Shown: in pieces, positions 1-8,345 of the stretch
How the letters are laid out: the number at the start of each line of letters is the position of its first letter
Numbering within the stretch: position 1 is the stretch's first letter
NCBI GenBank assembly: GCA_021787665.1
Contig: JAJYLN010000019.1
Coordinates: forward strand, 1 to 44,821
Source: a bacterium
GTDB taxonomy: Bacteria > JAMCPX01
Direction: 5' to 3'
Length of the DNA stretch: 44,821 nt
Position numbers and translations under genes: made by a program
Notes under the pieces: generated by a model
Databases searched by the model: none
What the model was told of the DNA's origin: nothing
What the model saw: only the letters and a program-made list of their open reading frames with translations

Positions 1-125
1 GATGTACCTTGATATCGTATTTCGTGTGCGTCCCTGTACGATATTGTCGCATGCAACCACATTAGCACATTCTTCTCTTCGCCTAAAGGCGAGGGATTTC
101 AACCATCCCCGAAGAGGACATTAAA
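1..125. repeat. Left copy of 125-bp terminal inverted repeat
   Basis: These 125 bp are the exact reverse complement of positions 44696-44820. The repeat contains a small perfect hairpin (TCGCC-TAAA-GGCGA, about 79-92) and ends in ATTAAA. Its inner edge supplies the TAA stop of gatA (121-123 on the minus strand). The hairpin with a four-base loop next to an AT-rich target resembles ends of IS200/IS605-type elements, but no transposase can be read in 125 bp, so identity is inference. Because the contig stops inside both copies, this is probably a dispersed element at which assembly broke, not the end of a 44.8-kb transposon. Confidence 0.9.
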
Positions 126-1575
126 TCGCCGGCGTACGCGTGTGCCACGTGGTCGCCTGCTCATACATGTCCGCAAAACTCAGGATGGTCTTCTCATCGA
201 ACTGCCTGCCTATAATCTGCATGCCCATGGGGAGGCCCTCTTTCGTGAACCCGCACGGTATCGATACGCCGGGCAGGCCAGCGAGATTGAGGGGTATCGT
301 AAAGATGTCCGAGAGGTACATCTTCAGCGGGTCGTCGAGCTTCGCACCGAGCTTGAACGCCGGGCTCGGGCTCGTGGGCGCAAGTATGACGTCGCATTGC
401 CCGAACGCAGTGTCGAAGTCCTGCTGTATGAGCCTCCGCGCTCTCTGGGCCTTGCCGTAAAACGCCGCGTAGTAGCCGGCTGAAAGCGCAAAGGTGCCGA
501 GCATGATTCTCCTCCTGACCTCCCTGCCGAAGCCCTTCGCGCGCGTGTCCTTGTACATGTTGTTAAGGTCCTGGGCCGGACCAGACCGGGAGCCGTACTT
601 TACGCCGTCGTACCGCGCAAGGTTCGAGCTCGCCTCGGAAGATGCCAGAATGTAATAGACCGCTACGGCGTATCTGGTGTGGGGGAGGCTGATGTCGACA
701 ATGCGTGCGCCGAGCTCCTTCACGGTCTCTATCGCTCCTTGTATGGAAGCCTGGACGTCCGCATCCATACCCTCGACAAAGTATTCCCGGGGCACCCCCA
801 CCCGTAACTCCCTGGGCCGGGCAAGCAGTTGAGAATACGGCTCCACCGGCATGTCTGCGGACGTCGAGTCGAGGGGATCGAAACCGGCGATCGCCTCAAG
901 CAGTAGAGCAGAGTCGTACACCGACCTGGTCATCGTCCCGCCTTGGTCCAGGGACGACGCGAACGCGATCATGCCGTACCTGCTTACCCTGCCGTACGTC
1001 GGCTTCAGCCCCACGATACCACACAGCGCTGCCGGCTGCCGTATGGAGCCGCCGGTATCGGTACCGAGCGCACCGGGCACCATGCATGCGGCGACCGCGC
1101 TCGCAGAGCCACCACTCGAGCCGCCCGGTACTGCGTCAGGCTTCCAAGGGTTACGTGTAGGGCCGAAGGCAGAAGTCTCCGTGGACGAGCCCATCGCAAA
1201 TTCGTCCATGTTGGTTTTGCCGAGAATGATCGCGCCCGCAGCCTTCAGCTTCCGGACGATCGTGGCGTCGTATGGCGGTACAAAGTTCTCGAGTATCTTC
1301 GAAGCGCAGGTCGTGCGCATGCCGATCGTCGTAAAAATATCCTTTATAGCTATGGGTATGCCGCACAGGACAGGCGCGTCTGGCCTGCCGAGAGCCTGCT
1401 CTGCCTGCCGTACCTGCTCATAGACCGCATCGTGGTCAACGGTTATGAAGGCATGCAAGCGGGGATTGAGCTTGTCTATCTTCCGGAGGAGCTCATCGAC
1501 GACCTGGCCCGGTGTGGCCTCCCTCTTTTTATAAAGCTCCCTGAGCTCCCTGATGCCCGCCTCGGAGAGTCCCAT
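121..1575 (-). CDS. gatA: Glutamyl-tRNA(Gln)/aspartyl-tRNA(Asn) amidotransferase subunit A
   Basis: GatA is the glutaminase subunit of the GatCAB complex. It releases ammonia from glutamine to amidate mischarged Glu-tRNA(Gln) or Asp-tRNA(Asn) in the cytoplasm. The 484-residue length is normal. The amidase-signature catalytic triad is visible: K78 in GIPIAIKD, S153/S154 in GGSSGGS, and S177 in TDTGGSIRQP. The ATG overlaps the gatC stop by one base (TAATG), so the two are translationally coupled. The C-terminus (TTWHTRTPAI) looks natural, but its TAA stop lies in the last bases of the left terminal repeat, so the repeat abuts the gene exactly at its end. gatB is not in the window. Confidence 0.97.
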   Translation of the reverse strand: MGLSEAGIRELRELYKKREATPGQVVDELLRKIDKLNPRLHAFITVDHDAVYEQVRQAEQALGRPDAPVLCGIPIAIKDIFTTIGMRTTCASKILENFVPPYDATIVRKLKAAGAIILGKTNMDEFAMGSSTETSAFGPTRNPWKPDAVPGGSSGGSASAVAACMVPGALGTDTGGSIRQPAALCGIVGLKPTYGRVSRYGMIAFASSLDQGGTMTRSVYDSALLLEAIAGFDPLDSTSADMPVEPYSQLLARPRELRVGVPREYFVEGMDADVQASIQGAIETVKELGARIVDISLPHTRYAVAVYYILASSEASSNLARYDGVKYGSRSGPAQDLNNMYKDTRAKGFGREVRRRIMLGTFALSAGYYAAFYGKAQRARRLIQQDFDTAFGQCDVILAPTSPSPAFKLGAKLDDPLKMYLSDIFTIPLNLAGLPGVSIPCGFTKEGLPMGMQIIGRQFDEKTILSFADMYEQATTWHTRTPAI

Positions 1576-1880
1576 TATTCAATCACCCTTGGGACCACGA
1601 AAAACCCGTTCCTGGACTCCGGCGCGTTTGCCACGGCCGCTTCCCTGGTAAGGCCCCGGCACCCCTTGCCGGTCTCCGGGTTGTCCGGCCTCAGCCTCTG
1701 GGGCCCGGGCAGGGGGCTGGACATGGGCTCGACGTCGTCGAGCTTGAGCTCGTCTATCTGGCTTATGTACTCGAGTATGGCCTGGAACTGCGCGCTGAAC
1801 ACCGAGAGCTCTTCGTCCGTAAACTCGAGCCTCGCAAGCTCCGCTACCCGCTTCACATCTACAATTATTTTGTTACTCAT
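1575..1880 (-). CDS. gatC: Glutamyl-tRNA(Gln) amidotransferase subunit C
   Basis: GatC is the small stabilising subunit of GatCAB. I chose the ATG at 1880, giving MSNKIIVDVKRVAELARLEF and 101 residues, the usual family length. The reading frame stays open upstream to 1991, but that extension would translate a perfect hairpin and matches nothing expected of GatC. The family pattern is visible: a helix with the VAELARLEFTDEEL motif, then a C-terminal region ending NGFFVVPRVIE. No clear Shine-Dalgarno sequence precedes the ATG; instead a 13-bp hairpin ends 7 bases upstream. It is followed by gatA with a one-base overlap. Confidence 0.93.
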   Translation of the reverse strand: MSNKIIVDVKRVAELARLEFTDEELSVFSAQFQAILEYISQIDELKLDDVEPMSSPLPGPQRLRPDNPETGKGCRGLTREAAVANAPESRNGFFVVPRVIE

Positions 1881-1887
1881 ATTCGCA

Positions 1888-1917
1888 CGAAGGGGCACGC
1901 GGCAGCGTGCCCCTTCG
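1888..1917 (-). promoter_or_regulatory. Perfect 13-bp hairpin in the gatC leader
   Basis: CGAAGGGGCACGC and GCGTGCCCCTTCG form a 13-bp perfect stem with loop GGCA, 7 bases before the gatC ATG on the minus strand. No U-run follows, so it is not an intrinsic terminator for gatCA. It could restrict ribosome access, stabilise the mRNA, or be a REP-like insertion. A sigma70-like promoter lies upstream (see the entry at 1963-1991). Confidence 0.7.
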
Positions 1918-1962
1918 CCCATGGTCAAATTCCTTTTTCCCTGTATCAAAAACTTATTTTGT

Positions 1963-1991
1963 TGTATAGCATAGAAGTCGGAGATATGCAA
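1963..1991 (-). promoter_or_regulatory. Putative sigma70 promoter of gatCA
   Basis: On the minus strand TTGCAT (1986-1991), a 17-base spacer and TATACA (1963-1968) form a plausible sigma70-type promoter. It would give an RNA leader of about 75 bases containing the 1888-1917 hairpin. Assigned by eye only. Confidence 0.4.
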
Positions 1992-2015
1992 ACCTCGGTG
2001 CGGGCACCAATGATG

Positions 2016-2043
2016 TTGACTTTATCGCTATGATAGCTACAAA
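2016..2043 (+). promoter_or_regulatory. Putative promoter of ribF, nearly leaderless
   Basis: TTGACT (2016-2021), a 16-base spacer and TACAAA (2038-2043) place the expected transcription start at about 2050, the first base of the ribF ATG. No ribosome binding site precedes that ATG, which agrees with a leaderless transcript. Confidence 0.4.
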
Positions 2044-2049
2044 TAAACC

Positions 2050-3021
2050 ATGATTGTATCGGATACGGCAGGCGCTTCTTCTAAAAAACTCGACGGCTGT
2101 GTGCTTACGATAGGGAATTTCGACGGCGTGCACCTCGGTCACAGGTACATCCTCGATCAAACATTGGCAAAGGCGAGGATCCTCGGTGCGACGCCGGTCG
2201 TCATGACGTTCGAGCCGCACCCGTTCAAGTTCTTCAACCCTCACGAGGTACACTATCTGCTGCTGCCCTTCGAAGAGAAGTATGATCTCATCCGAAAGGC
2301 CGGCATCGAGACGATCGTCGTCACAGAGTTTACACGGGACTTCGCGAAGATGTCGCCCCACGAGTACGCGCGGAGGATCCTGAAAGAGCTCATCAATCCT
2401 TCCACGGTCGTCGTAGGGAACAACTTTACCTTCGGCAGGATGGCGAGCGGGGACGTTTCGCTGCTGAAGTCTTTCGGCAAAGAATATGGATACAACGTCG
2501 TCGTCGCGGATCCCCTCGTTATCGAGGGGAAGGTGGTGTCGAGCTCCAGGATCAGGCAGCACCTGCGATATGGTCAGGTCCGCGAGGCAGCGGGCTTCCT
2601 GGGGTACTTCCCCTATATCAGAGGCGTGGTCGTTACCGGGACTCACCGCGGGACAAATGTCCTCGGCATACCGACGGCAAACATAGAAACAGGATGGGAG
2701 CTGCTCCCGCAGAATGGCGTCTACGCCGTCAGGGCGTCCCTCGACGAAGAGGACGACCGGGAACAGCACAACGGCGTCGCGGACATAGGACTCAACCCTA
2801 CCTTCGGCGGCCATGAGCTCAAGATAGAGGTACACCTGCTCGACTTTAACCGGGACATCGTCGGCAAGCGGATCAAGGTTTCGTTTATAGAAAAGATTCG
2901 CGACGAGATACGGTTCTTCACTGCGGACGAGCTCAAGCAACAAATACTCGGAGACATCAACGTCGCACGGCATATACTCGCGGAGCGCGTCGGGGTTACC
3001 GGCAGGGGGGTGGAGGTATGA
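2050..3021 (+). CDS. ribF: Bifunctional riboflavin kinase/FAD synthetase
   Basis: RibF phosphorylates riboflavin to FMN and adenylylates FMN to FAD. The N-terminal nucleotidyltransferase domain shows GNFDGVHLGH at residues 22-31. A segment containing SSSRIRQ follows near residue 170, then the riboflavin kinase domain with GTHRGTNVLGIPTANIE. The length of 323 residues is normal. The ATG at 2050 leaves the usual short lead before GNFDG but has no Shine-Dalgarno sequence, and a promoter -10 lies only about 6 bases upstream. The stop overlaps the aroE start by four bases (ATGA), so ribF and aroE form a two-gene operon. Confidence 0.96.
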   Translation: MIVSDTAGASSKKLDGCVLTIGNFDGVHLGHRYILDQTLAKARILGATPVVMTFEPHPFKFFNPHEVHYLLLPFEEKYDLIRKAGIETIVVTEFTRDFAKMSPHEYARRILKELINPSTVVVGNNFTFGRMASGDVSLLKSFGKEYGYNVVVADPLVIEGKVVSSSRIRQHLRYGQVREAAGFLGYFPYIRGVVVTGTHRGTNVLGIPTANIETGWELLPQNGVYAVRASLDEEDDREQHNGVADIGLNPTFGGHELKIEVHLLDFNRDIVGKRIKVSFIEKIRDEIRFFTADELKQQILGDINVARHILAERVGVTGRGVEV

Positions 3022-3899
3022 CCTCCCTTCTCGGTGTTGTCGGCCACCCGCTTGGCCATAGTCTGTCGGTACCGATGCACATGGCATCAATCTTCACGCT
3101 CGGCATCGACTATGTGTACCTGAGTTTCGACATCCTACCGGAGGATCTCTCTGCGGCGGTTGCCGGATTCAGGATAGAAGGAGTAAAAGGGATCAACGTT
3201 ACCATACCATACAAAGAAGCCATCATGCCTTATCTGGATAGCATCGATGAGCATGCCCGCATTATCGGAGCCGTTAATACGGTAAACAATGACAACGGAA
3301 AGCTGAAAGGCTACAACACGGATGGCATCGGCTATATCATGTCCTTAAAGGAACAGACCGGATTCTCTCCCCTGGGCAAGTGCGTATTGATACTGGGCGC
3401 AGGAGGAGCGGCACGGGCTGTAGCGTTCTCTTTGCTCGAGGCTGGCATAGGCAAGCTTATCATTGCGAACCGAAGCGTTGAGCTGAACATGGCCGAAAAG
3501 CTCGCCAGCCATATCAAGCCACATTTCCCCGGTGTGCATGTTCAGGCAATGCCGGTCGAGCATCTCCCCTCCCTCCCGTTTCAGGAGCTTGATCTCATCG
3601 TCAATGCAACCCCGGTCGGGATGAAGCACACCAAGCAGCAGGAGATTAAAGAATTATCAGGCCTGCTACAGCCGGGTCATCTGCTGTTAAGGAGCGACAC
3701 GGTCATATCGGACGTTATTTACAACCCCGCGGAAACGCCCCTCCTGAAGACGGCAAGGCTTGCGGGCCTGAAGACACATAACGGCGTTACTATGCTCGTC
3801 TACCAGGGTGCGGAAAGTTTCAAACTCTGGACAGGCATCGAACCGCCGATCGAGGTAATGAGACGGGCCGTGTTGCACGCACTGGAGGAAGTACACTGA
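3018..3899 (+). CDS. aroE: Shikimate dehydrogenase
   Basis: AroE reduces 3-dehydroshikimate to shikimate with NADPH in the chorismate pathway. The substrate-binding N-terminal domain shows GHPLGHSLSVPMH, then NVTIPYKE with catalytic K66, GAVNTV, and D102 in NTDG. The NADP-binding fold begins with LGAGGAARA around residues 126-133 and NRS. The length of 293 residues is typical. The gene is translationally coupled to ribF by an ATGA overlap. It converges on mnmE with only 7 bases between the stops and no visible terminator hairpin. Confidence 0.95.
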   Translation: MTSLLGVVGHPLGHSLSVPMHMASIFTLGIDYVYLSFDILPEDLSAAVAGFRIEGVKGINVTIPYKEAIMPYLDSIDEHARIIGAVNTVNNDNGKLKGYNTDGIGYIMSLKEQTGFSPLGKCVLILGAGGAARAVAFSLLEAGIGKLIIANRSVELNMAEKLASHIKPHFPGVHVQAMPVEHLPSLPFQELDLIVNATPVGMKHTKQQEIKELSGLLQPGHLLLRSDTVISDVIYNPAETPLLKTARLAGLKTHNGVTMLVYQGAESFKLWTGIEPPIEVMRRAVLHALEEVH

Positions 3900-3906
3900 G
3901 GGAATC

Positions 3907-5283
3907 CTATTTTCCGATGCAAAACTCTGCAAAGATCTTTTCAAGCACATCGTCTGTCGTTACTTCGCCGGTCAGTTCCCCGAGGGCAAGGAGTGCGCTG
4001 TCGACCTCTTCGGCAAGTATCTCGGGAAACGCCTGCTGATCTATCAGGTTCATTGCCGCGTTAATGGCGAGCTCCGTGTGCTCAAGCGCCTGTTTGTGTC
4101 TTTGCCTGTTTATTGCCGGTGCGTTTTCCACGGACAGGGACCGCTCGGACGAAACAATGCCCTGCTTCAATGATTCAACGCCATCGCCTGTTTTGGCCGA
4201 CACGGGAAATACGCGGTAAGTGCTGAATACCTCTTTCATACGTTGTACTTTTCCTGCGTGCGCGACGTCCATTTTATTTATCACGACGACAACCTCGCCT
4301 TTCTGTTCCTTTGCAGCCGAAACCTCGTCTTCATAGCTGCCGTCCCCGGTTGGATCCATGATAAGTGCCGTGATGTCTGTCTTCCCTAAAACGGACTTCG
4401 TCATCTCTATCCCCATCTTTTCCACAGGTTCTTCGCTGTATCGCAATCCTGCCGTGTCTATAAGGACAAACTTTTGTCCGCCATAACTCACTGATTCTTC
4501 AATATAATCCCTTGTCGTGCCCGGATTCGGCATCACGATCGCCCTGTTTTCCCCAAGCATGGCGTTAAAAAGGCTCGACTTTCCTACATTCGGCTTTCCT
4601 ATCAAGGCAACGCGTATTCCCTGCCGTATTATTCTGGCCTGATCATAGTTTTTCAGGACATGCATGATTTCATCGTGCGCGGACTGCAGCATGAGCTTCA
4701 GATCGAATACCTGCTTTTGATCGACGTCGTCTTCAGAAAAGTCTATGAGGACTTCCAGGCTTGCCTTTACCTGCATGAGCTTTTCTTTTATATCCAGAAC
4801 AAACTTTGACAGCATGCCGGTCATCTGGTTTAACGCCTGCTTTCTTGCAGCGTCATTGTCCGCCCTGATAAGGTCCACGACCGCCTCTGCCTGCAGGAGA
4901 TCCATCTTACCGTTCAAGAAGGCCCTTCTCGTGAATTCCCCTCTCTGGGCAAGCCGGGCCCCGGCGTCGATGACGCTTTGCAGGGTTGCATGAACTACGT
5001 TCGAGCCGCCGTGAGTGTAGATCTCTATCATGTCCTCGCCCGTGTATGTTCTGTCAGCCTTCATAAAGGCGACCATGACCCGATCGACAATTCTGCCTGA
5101 TACGTCACGCACGGTGCCATAGTACATTCTGTGGCTTGCATACCTTTTGCCGGGCTTAAATATCTTGTTCAAAATCCGCGAGGACTTCTCGCCACTGATC
5201 CTGACTATGCCGATAGCACCCTCGCCCGACGGCGTGGCTATCGCAACAATCGTGTCGTTCGCTACTATTTTCGCTTTCTTCAT
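3907..5283 (-). CDS. mnmE: tRNA uridine-5-carboxymethylaminomethyl modification GTPase
   Basis: MnmE works with MnmG to install the cmnm5/nm5 group on U34 of tRNAs. I placed the start at 5283 (MKKAKIVANDTIVAIATPSG), giving the usual 458 residues. The frame is open to 5412, but the 43 extra residues are unlike MnmE. The protein shows the N-terminal tetrahydrofolate-binding domain, a helical domain, an inserted G domain with GKPNVGKSS (residues 229-237), the DTAG and NKMD motifs, and the invariant C-terminal CIGK. It lies next to the putative replication origin and is transcribed away from dnaA, a common arrangement. Confidence 0.96.
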   Translation of the reverse strand: MKKAKIVANDTIVAIATPSGEGAIGIVRISGEKSSRILNKIFKPGKRYASHRMYYGTVRDVSGRIVDRVMVAFMKADRTYTGEDMIEIYTHGGSNVVHATLQSVIDAGARLAQRGEFTRRAFLNGKMDLLQAEAVVDLIRADNDAARKQALNQMTGMLSKFVLDIKEKLMQVKASLEVLIDFSEDDVDQKQVFDLKLMLQSAHDEIMHVLKNYDQARIIRQGIRVALIGKPNVGKSSLFNAMLGENRAIVMPNPGTTRDYIEESVSYGGQKFVLIDTAGLRYSEEPVEKMGIEMTKSVLGKTDITALIMDPTGDGSYEDEVSAAKEQKGEVVVVINKMDVAHAGKVQRMKEVFSTYRVFPVSAKTGDGVESLKQGIVSSERSLSVENAPAINRQRHKQALEHTELAINAAMNLIDQQAFPEILAEEVDSALLALGELTGEVTTDDVLEKIFAEFCIGK

Positions 5284-5710
5284 ACCCACACTATTATCCG
5301 ACGCGATAAAAATTGCAATGGATCTTCTCGCCGTGACAGAAGAAATTACTTCATTCATAGTGCCGCCCGCAAGCAAGATAAACAAATGCTTGACAAGGAT
5401 AAATTTAGGCATAATATGAGGCCATGAAAAACGAAAAAAAGTTCTTATTTTTCAATAAGATAGATGGTATCAATAAATTGTGGTTGGCTTTTTTTTACAT
5501 ACTATATGTTGGTTATAAAAAAAGGCCATTCCTTGTATCAAAAACGTATTCAAAAGTATAAAAAATAAAGCGTAACATGTTACTTTATAATCATTTTTCA
5601 TGTTTTCCACAGGTGTTGAAAAAGTTGTGTGTTTCTTGGATTGGTTTAGCTTTTGATCTCAACAAGTTATATATACGAATGATATGTTCCTGATAGGGGG
5701 ATTGAACGCT
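5284..5710. other. Putative oriC region between mnmE and dnaA
   Basis: This 430-base intergenic stretch contains no convincing gene and is very AT-rich from about 5400 onward. It holds a one-mismatch DnaA box, TTTTCCACA at 5603-5611 (consensus TTATCCACA), and long A/T runs that could unwind. A second AT-rich stretch follows dnaA at 7031-7224, so the origin may be bipartite around dnaA. Assignment rests on position next to dnaA and composition; a cluster of perfect boxes is not seen. Confidence 0.45.
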
Positions 5711-7030
5711 ATGGAAGTTTGGGAAAAAATAAAAAAAGAACTCTCCGCAATTTACAGCGATACCAATAACGATCCCTGGCTAACTATTATTAATCCAGTA
5801 AGTTTCAGTGATAATCATATGGTGCTTGGCGTGCCTGATGATTTCTCGTTAGAGTGGATCAGGAACCACTATCACTCGGAAATAACGAAGATAGCGAAAA
5901 GTACCGTCGGGGATACCGTAGAAGTAGAGCTCATCATCGATCATAGAGAGGACCTCTATACCGACATAGTTCCCGCAACGGACAAAAAGGTATTCCCGGA
6001 TCTGGAGACCACTTCGATAGGCTTGTTGAAAAACTATATCTTTGATAACTACATCGTTGGCGAGTCGAACAAGTTTGCGAGCGCGGCATCCCTCGCCGTA
6101 GCTCAGAATCCGGGGAAGGCTTATAACCCCTTGTTTATATATGGAGGGGTCGGCCTCGGAAAGACACATATCCTGAATGCGATAGGTAATTACATAGCGG
6201 GGACAAAGGCAGGGATCAATATCATCTACCTGACGACAGAGACATTCGTCAACGACCTTATAAACCACCTGAGGGACAAAAAAATGGATCAGTTCAGGGA
6301 GGTCTACAGGAATTGTGATGTGTTGTTAATAGACGATATCCAGTTCATAGCCAATAAGGAGAGAAGTCAGGAGGAAATGTTTCATACTTTCAATACCCTC
6401 TATCAGGAGAAGAAGCAGATCGTCTTTGCGTCGGACAGGCTACCCAAGGAAATCCCGAATATCGAGGAGCGGCTGAAGAGCAGGTTCGAGATGGGCCTTA
6501 TCGCGGACATCCAGGTCCCGGACATTGAGACCAAGGTCGCCATCATTAAAAAGAAGGCCGAAGGAGACTCCATTCAGATAGATGATGAGATCGCTTTCTA
6601 TCTGGCCTACAATACACAGTCGAACATACGCGAGCTGGAAGGCTACCTCACAAGGTTGTCAGCCTATGCGGTATTGACAAAGATCAAGTTGAACATTACC
6701 GTGGTGAAAGAGGTCTTGTCGAGCCTGATACGAAGGAAGGATAAATGGCTGACGATAGAAGATATTCAGAAGGCGGTTGCGGCTCACTTTAAGATTAAGG
6801 TCTCCGATCTGCTCTCGGACAAAAGGATGAAATACATTTCCTACCCAAGACAGATAGCGATGTTCTTATCGAGAACAATGACAAATGCCTCTTTTCCTGA
6901 AATAGGTGTTCAGTTTGGAAACAAGGACCACTCAACAGTAATTCATTCCGTAAAAAAAATAACCGATATGATAAAAAATGATCACTCTGTGAAAGAGGTT
7001 GTTGAAAAGATAAAAAAAGGCATAGGATAA
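5711..7030 (+). CDS. dnaA: Chromosomal replication initiator protein DnaA
   Basis: DnaA binds oriC boxes, oligomerises with ATP and unwinds the origin. I chose the ATG at 5711 (MEVWEKIKKELSAIY) because it matches the family N-terminus and has AGGGGG about 10 bases upstream; an ATG nine codons earlier (5684) is less likely. The protein has 439 residues. The AAA+ core shows Walker A GGVGLGKTH at about 145-153 and Walker B LLIDDIQF near 205-212. The C-terminal DNA-binding domain carries the DnaA signature DHSTVIHSVKKI. It is followed by dnaN after an AT-rich gap that contains a separate promoter. Confidence 0.98.
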   Translation: MEVWEKIKKELSAIYSDTNNDPWLTIINPVSFSDNHMVLGVPDDFSLEWIRNHYHSEITKIAKSTVGDTVEVELIIDHREDLYTDIVPATDKKVFPDLETTSIGLLKNYIFDNYIVGESNKFASAASLAVAQNPGKAYNPLFIYGGVGLGKTHILNAIGNYIAGTKAGINIIYLTTETFVNDLINHLRDKKMDQFREVYRNCDVLLIDDIQFIANKERSQEEMFHTFNTLYQEKKQIVFASDRLPKEIPNIEERLKSRFEMGLIADIQVPDIETKVAIIKKKAEGDSIQIDDEIAFYLAYNTQSNIRELEGYLTRLSAYAVLTKIKLNITVVKEVLSSLIRRKDKWLTIEDIQKAVAAHFKIKVSDLLSDKRMKYISYPRQIAMFLSRTMTNASFPEIGVQFGNKDHSTVIHSVKKITDMIKNDHSVKEVVEKIKKGIG

Positions 7031-7224
7031 TGGATGAAAAAAATGTTGATACTTTTTTCTTTATTTTCTATTATTATTATCAACAAAAAAGTAACCATTG
7101 AATTCACCTTGTAATTACGATATAATGTGTAGATATATTACAGATTTAATTTTATTTTATTTTTTTACACAGCGCTTACTACGATTAAAGTTACACTACA
7201 ATACTATAGTAATAGGAGAACGAA
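7031..7224. other. AT-rich dnaA-dnaN intergenic region, possible second origin segment
   Basis: This gap is extremely AT-rich. It contains TTATCAACA (7077-7085), one mismatch from the DnaA-box consensus. An inverted partner TGTTGATA (7044-7051) pairs with TATCAACA (7078-7085) across a T-rich stretch. TTTTACACA at 7163-7171 is a weaker box. It may be a DNA unwinding element or the second half of a bipartite oriC; it also carries the dnaN promoter. Confidence 0.4.
7098..7126 (+). promoter_or_regulatory. Putative dnaN promoter
   Basis: TTGAAT (7098-7103), a 17-base spacer and a perfect TATAAT (7121-7126) form a good sigma70-type promoter. The dnaN leader would be about 90 bases, so dnaN can be expressed independently of dnaA. 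Confidence 0.6.
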
Positions 7225-8319
7225 ATGGAAATCACTATTGATAAAAGAAACCTGTTGATAGAAATAAGCAAGGCTATCGGCGCCACCGAAAGAAAAGCGA
7301 CCATGCCCATTCTGTCGAACGTGCTTTTAAAGGCGAAAAACGGCGTATTAACCATCATTGCTACAGATTTGGAGGTCACTATAATAACGAACATTACCTG
7401 CACTACGGTACAAGAAGGTCAGGCAGCAGTACCGGCAAAGAAGTTTTATGATTATATACGGGAACTTCCCGAAAGCACTATAACCATAAAGAAAGAAGAT
7501 GGTTTTTTGGAAATACGGGTCGGTAAAATAGCCGGGCGATTAAAGGTGCTGCAGGCAGAAGACTTTCCGAAAGTAGAAGAATATAAAAACGGCTTTACTA
7601 AAATTCAGTATTATCAGTTTTTGAAGATGATAGATAAGACGATATATGCGACGTCCATCGATGAAGTGAAATACAGTCTGAACGGGGTATATGTGGAGAA
7701 GTCGACCGATTGTCTGAGATGCGTTGCTACGGATAGTCACCGGTTATCGCTCTATGACTATGAAGGAATAACGACGATTGAAGGAATGAATAAAGGGGTG
7801 ATAATACCAAGGAAGGGCCTCCTTGAGATAAAGAAAATCGGCGGAGAGAGCGAATTGGAGATTGCTATAGAAAAAAATAAGAACTTCATCGTGAAGAATG
7901 GTAACACGACCGTCCAGATACGACTGCTCGACTACGATTTCCCGGACTACAAATCCGTGATCCCGGCGGAGACAAAAATAAACATAAAAATTAAAAAGGA
8001 CCTTCTTATGTCTGCCGTAAAGAGAGCGCAATCGATATACCAGGAAAAGATATCGAGAGTAGTCTTCAATATAGAAAAAGATCTGCTGACGGTAGAGAGC
8101 AACGAACCGGATATCGGAGAAGTACGAGAGGAACTCGAGATAGAGTACAGCGGGACGCCTATAAAAATAGGCTTTAACGGTAGGTACCTCATCGAGAGCC
8201 TCGGAGCGATGGAGGGTGAATTTGTATCGATAGGACTTAATAATGAACAAAGTGCGAGTACCTTTTATGTAGACGACAATAAGAAGCACTTCAATCTAAT
8301 CATGCCGATGAGGATGTAA
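7225..8319 (+). CDS. dnaN: DNA polymerase III beta sliding clamp
   Basis: DnaN forms the dimeric ring that tethers DNA polymerase III to DNA. The 364-residue length and three-domain repetition are normal. The N-terminus MEITIDKRNLLIEISKAIGA with ATMPILSNVLL is diagnostic, as is the C-terminal HFNLIMPMRM of the peptide-binding pocket. The start is supported by AGGAG 6 bases upstream. It lies directly after dnaA, but recF and gyrB do not follow; rubrerythrin does. Confidence 0.97.
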   Translation: MEITIDKRNLLIEISKAIGATERKATMPILSNVLLKAKNGVLTIIATDLEVTIITNITCTTVQEGQAAVPAKKFYDYIRELPESTITIKKEDGFLEIRVGKIAGRLKVLQAEDFPKVEEYKNGFTKIQYYQFLKMIDKTIYATSIDEVKYSLNGVYVEKSTDCLRCVATDSHRLSLYDYEGITTIEGMNKGVIIPRKGLLEIKKIGGESELEIAIEKNKNFIVKNGNTTVQIRLLDYDFPDYKSVIPAETKINIKIKKDLLMSAVKRAQSIYQEKISRVVFNIEKDLLTVESNEPDIGEVREELEIEYSGTPIKIGFNGRYLIESLGAMEGEFVSIGLNNEQSASTFYVDDNKKHFNLIMPMRM

Positions 8320-8345
8320 CACGCCGACCGGCGGGGAGAATAATC

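Noticed and set aside
60-125. CRISPR repeat (because of GGATTTCAACC in the terminal repeat)
   Set aside because: No regularly spaced copies; only one copy at each contig end.
943-1974. Long open frame opposite gatA and gatC
   Set aside because: Shadow of real genes in GC-rich DNA; composition Arg-rich and without domain features.
1954-3090. Long minus-strand frame opposite ribF
   Set aside because: ribF has all family motifs on the plus strand; the opposite frame has none.
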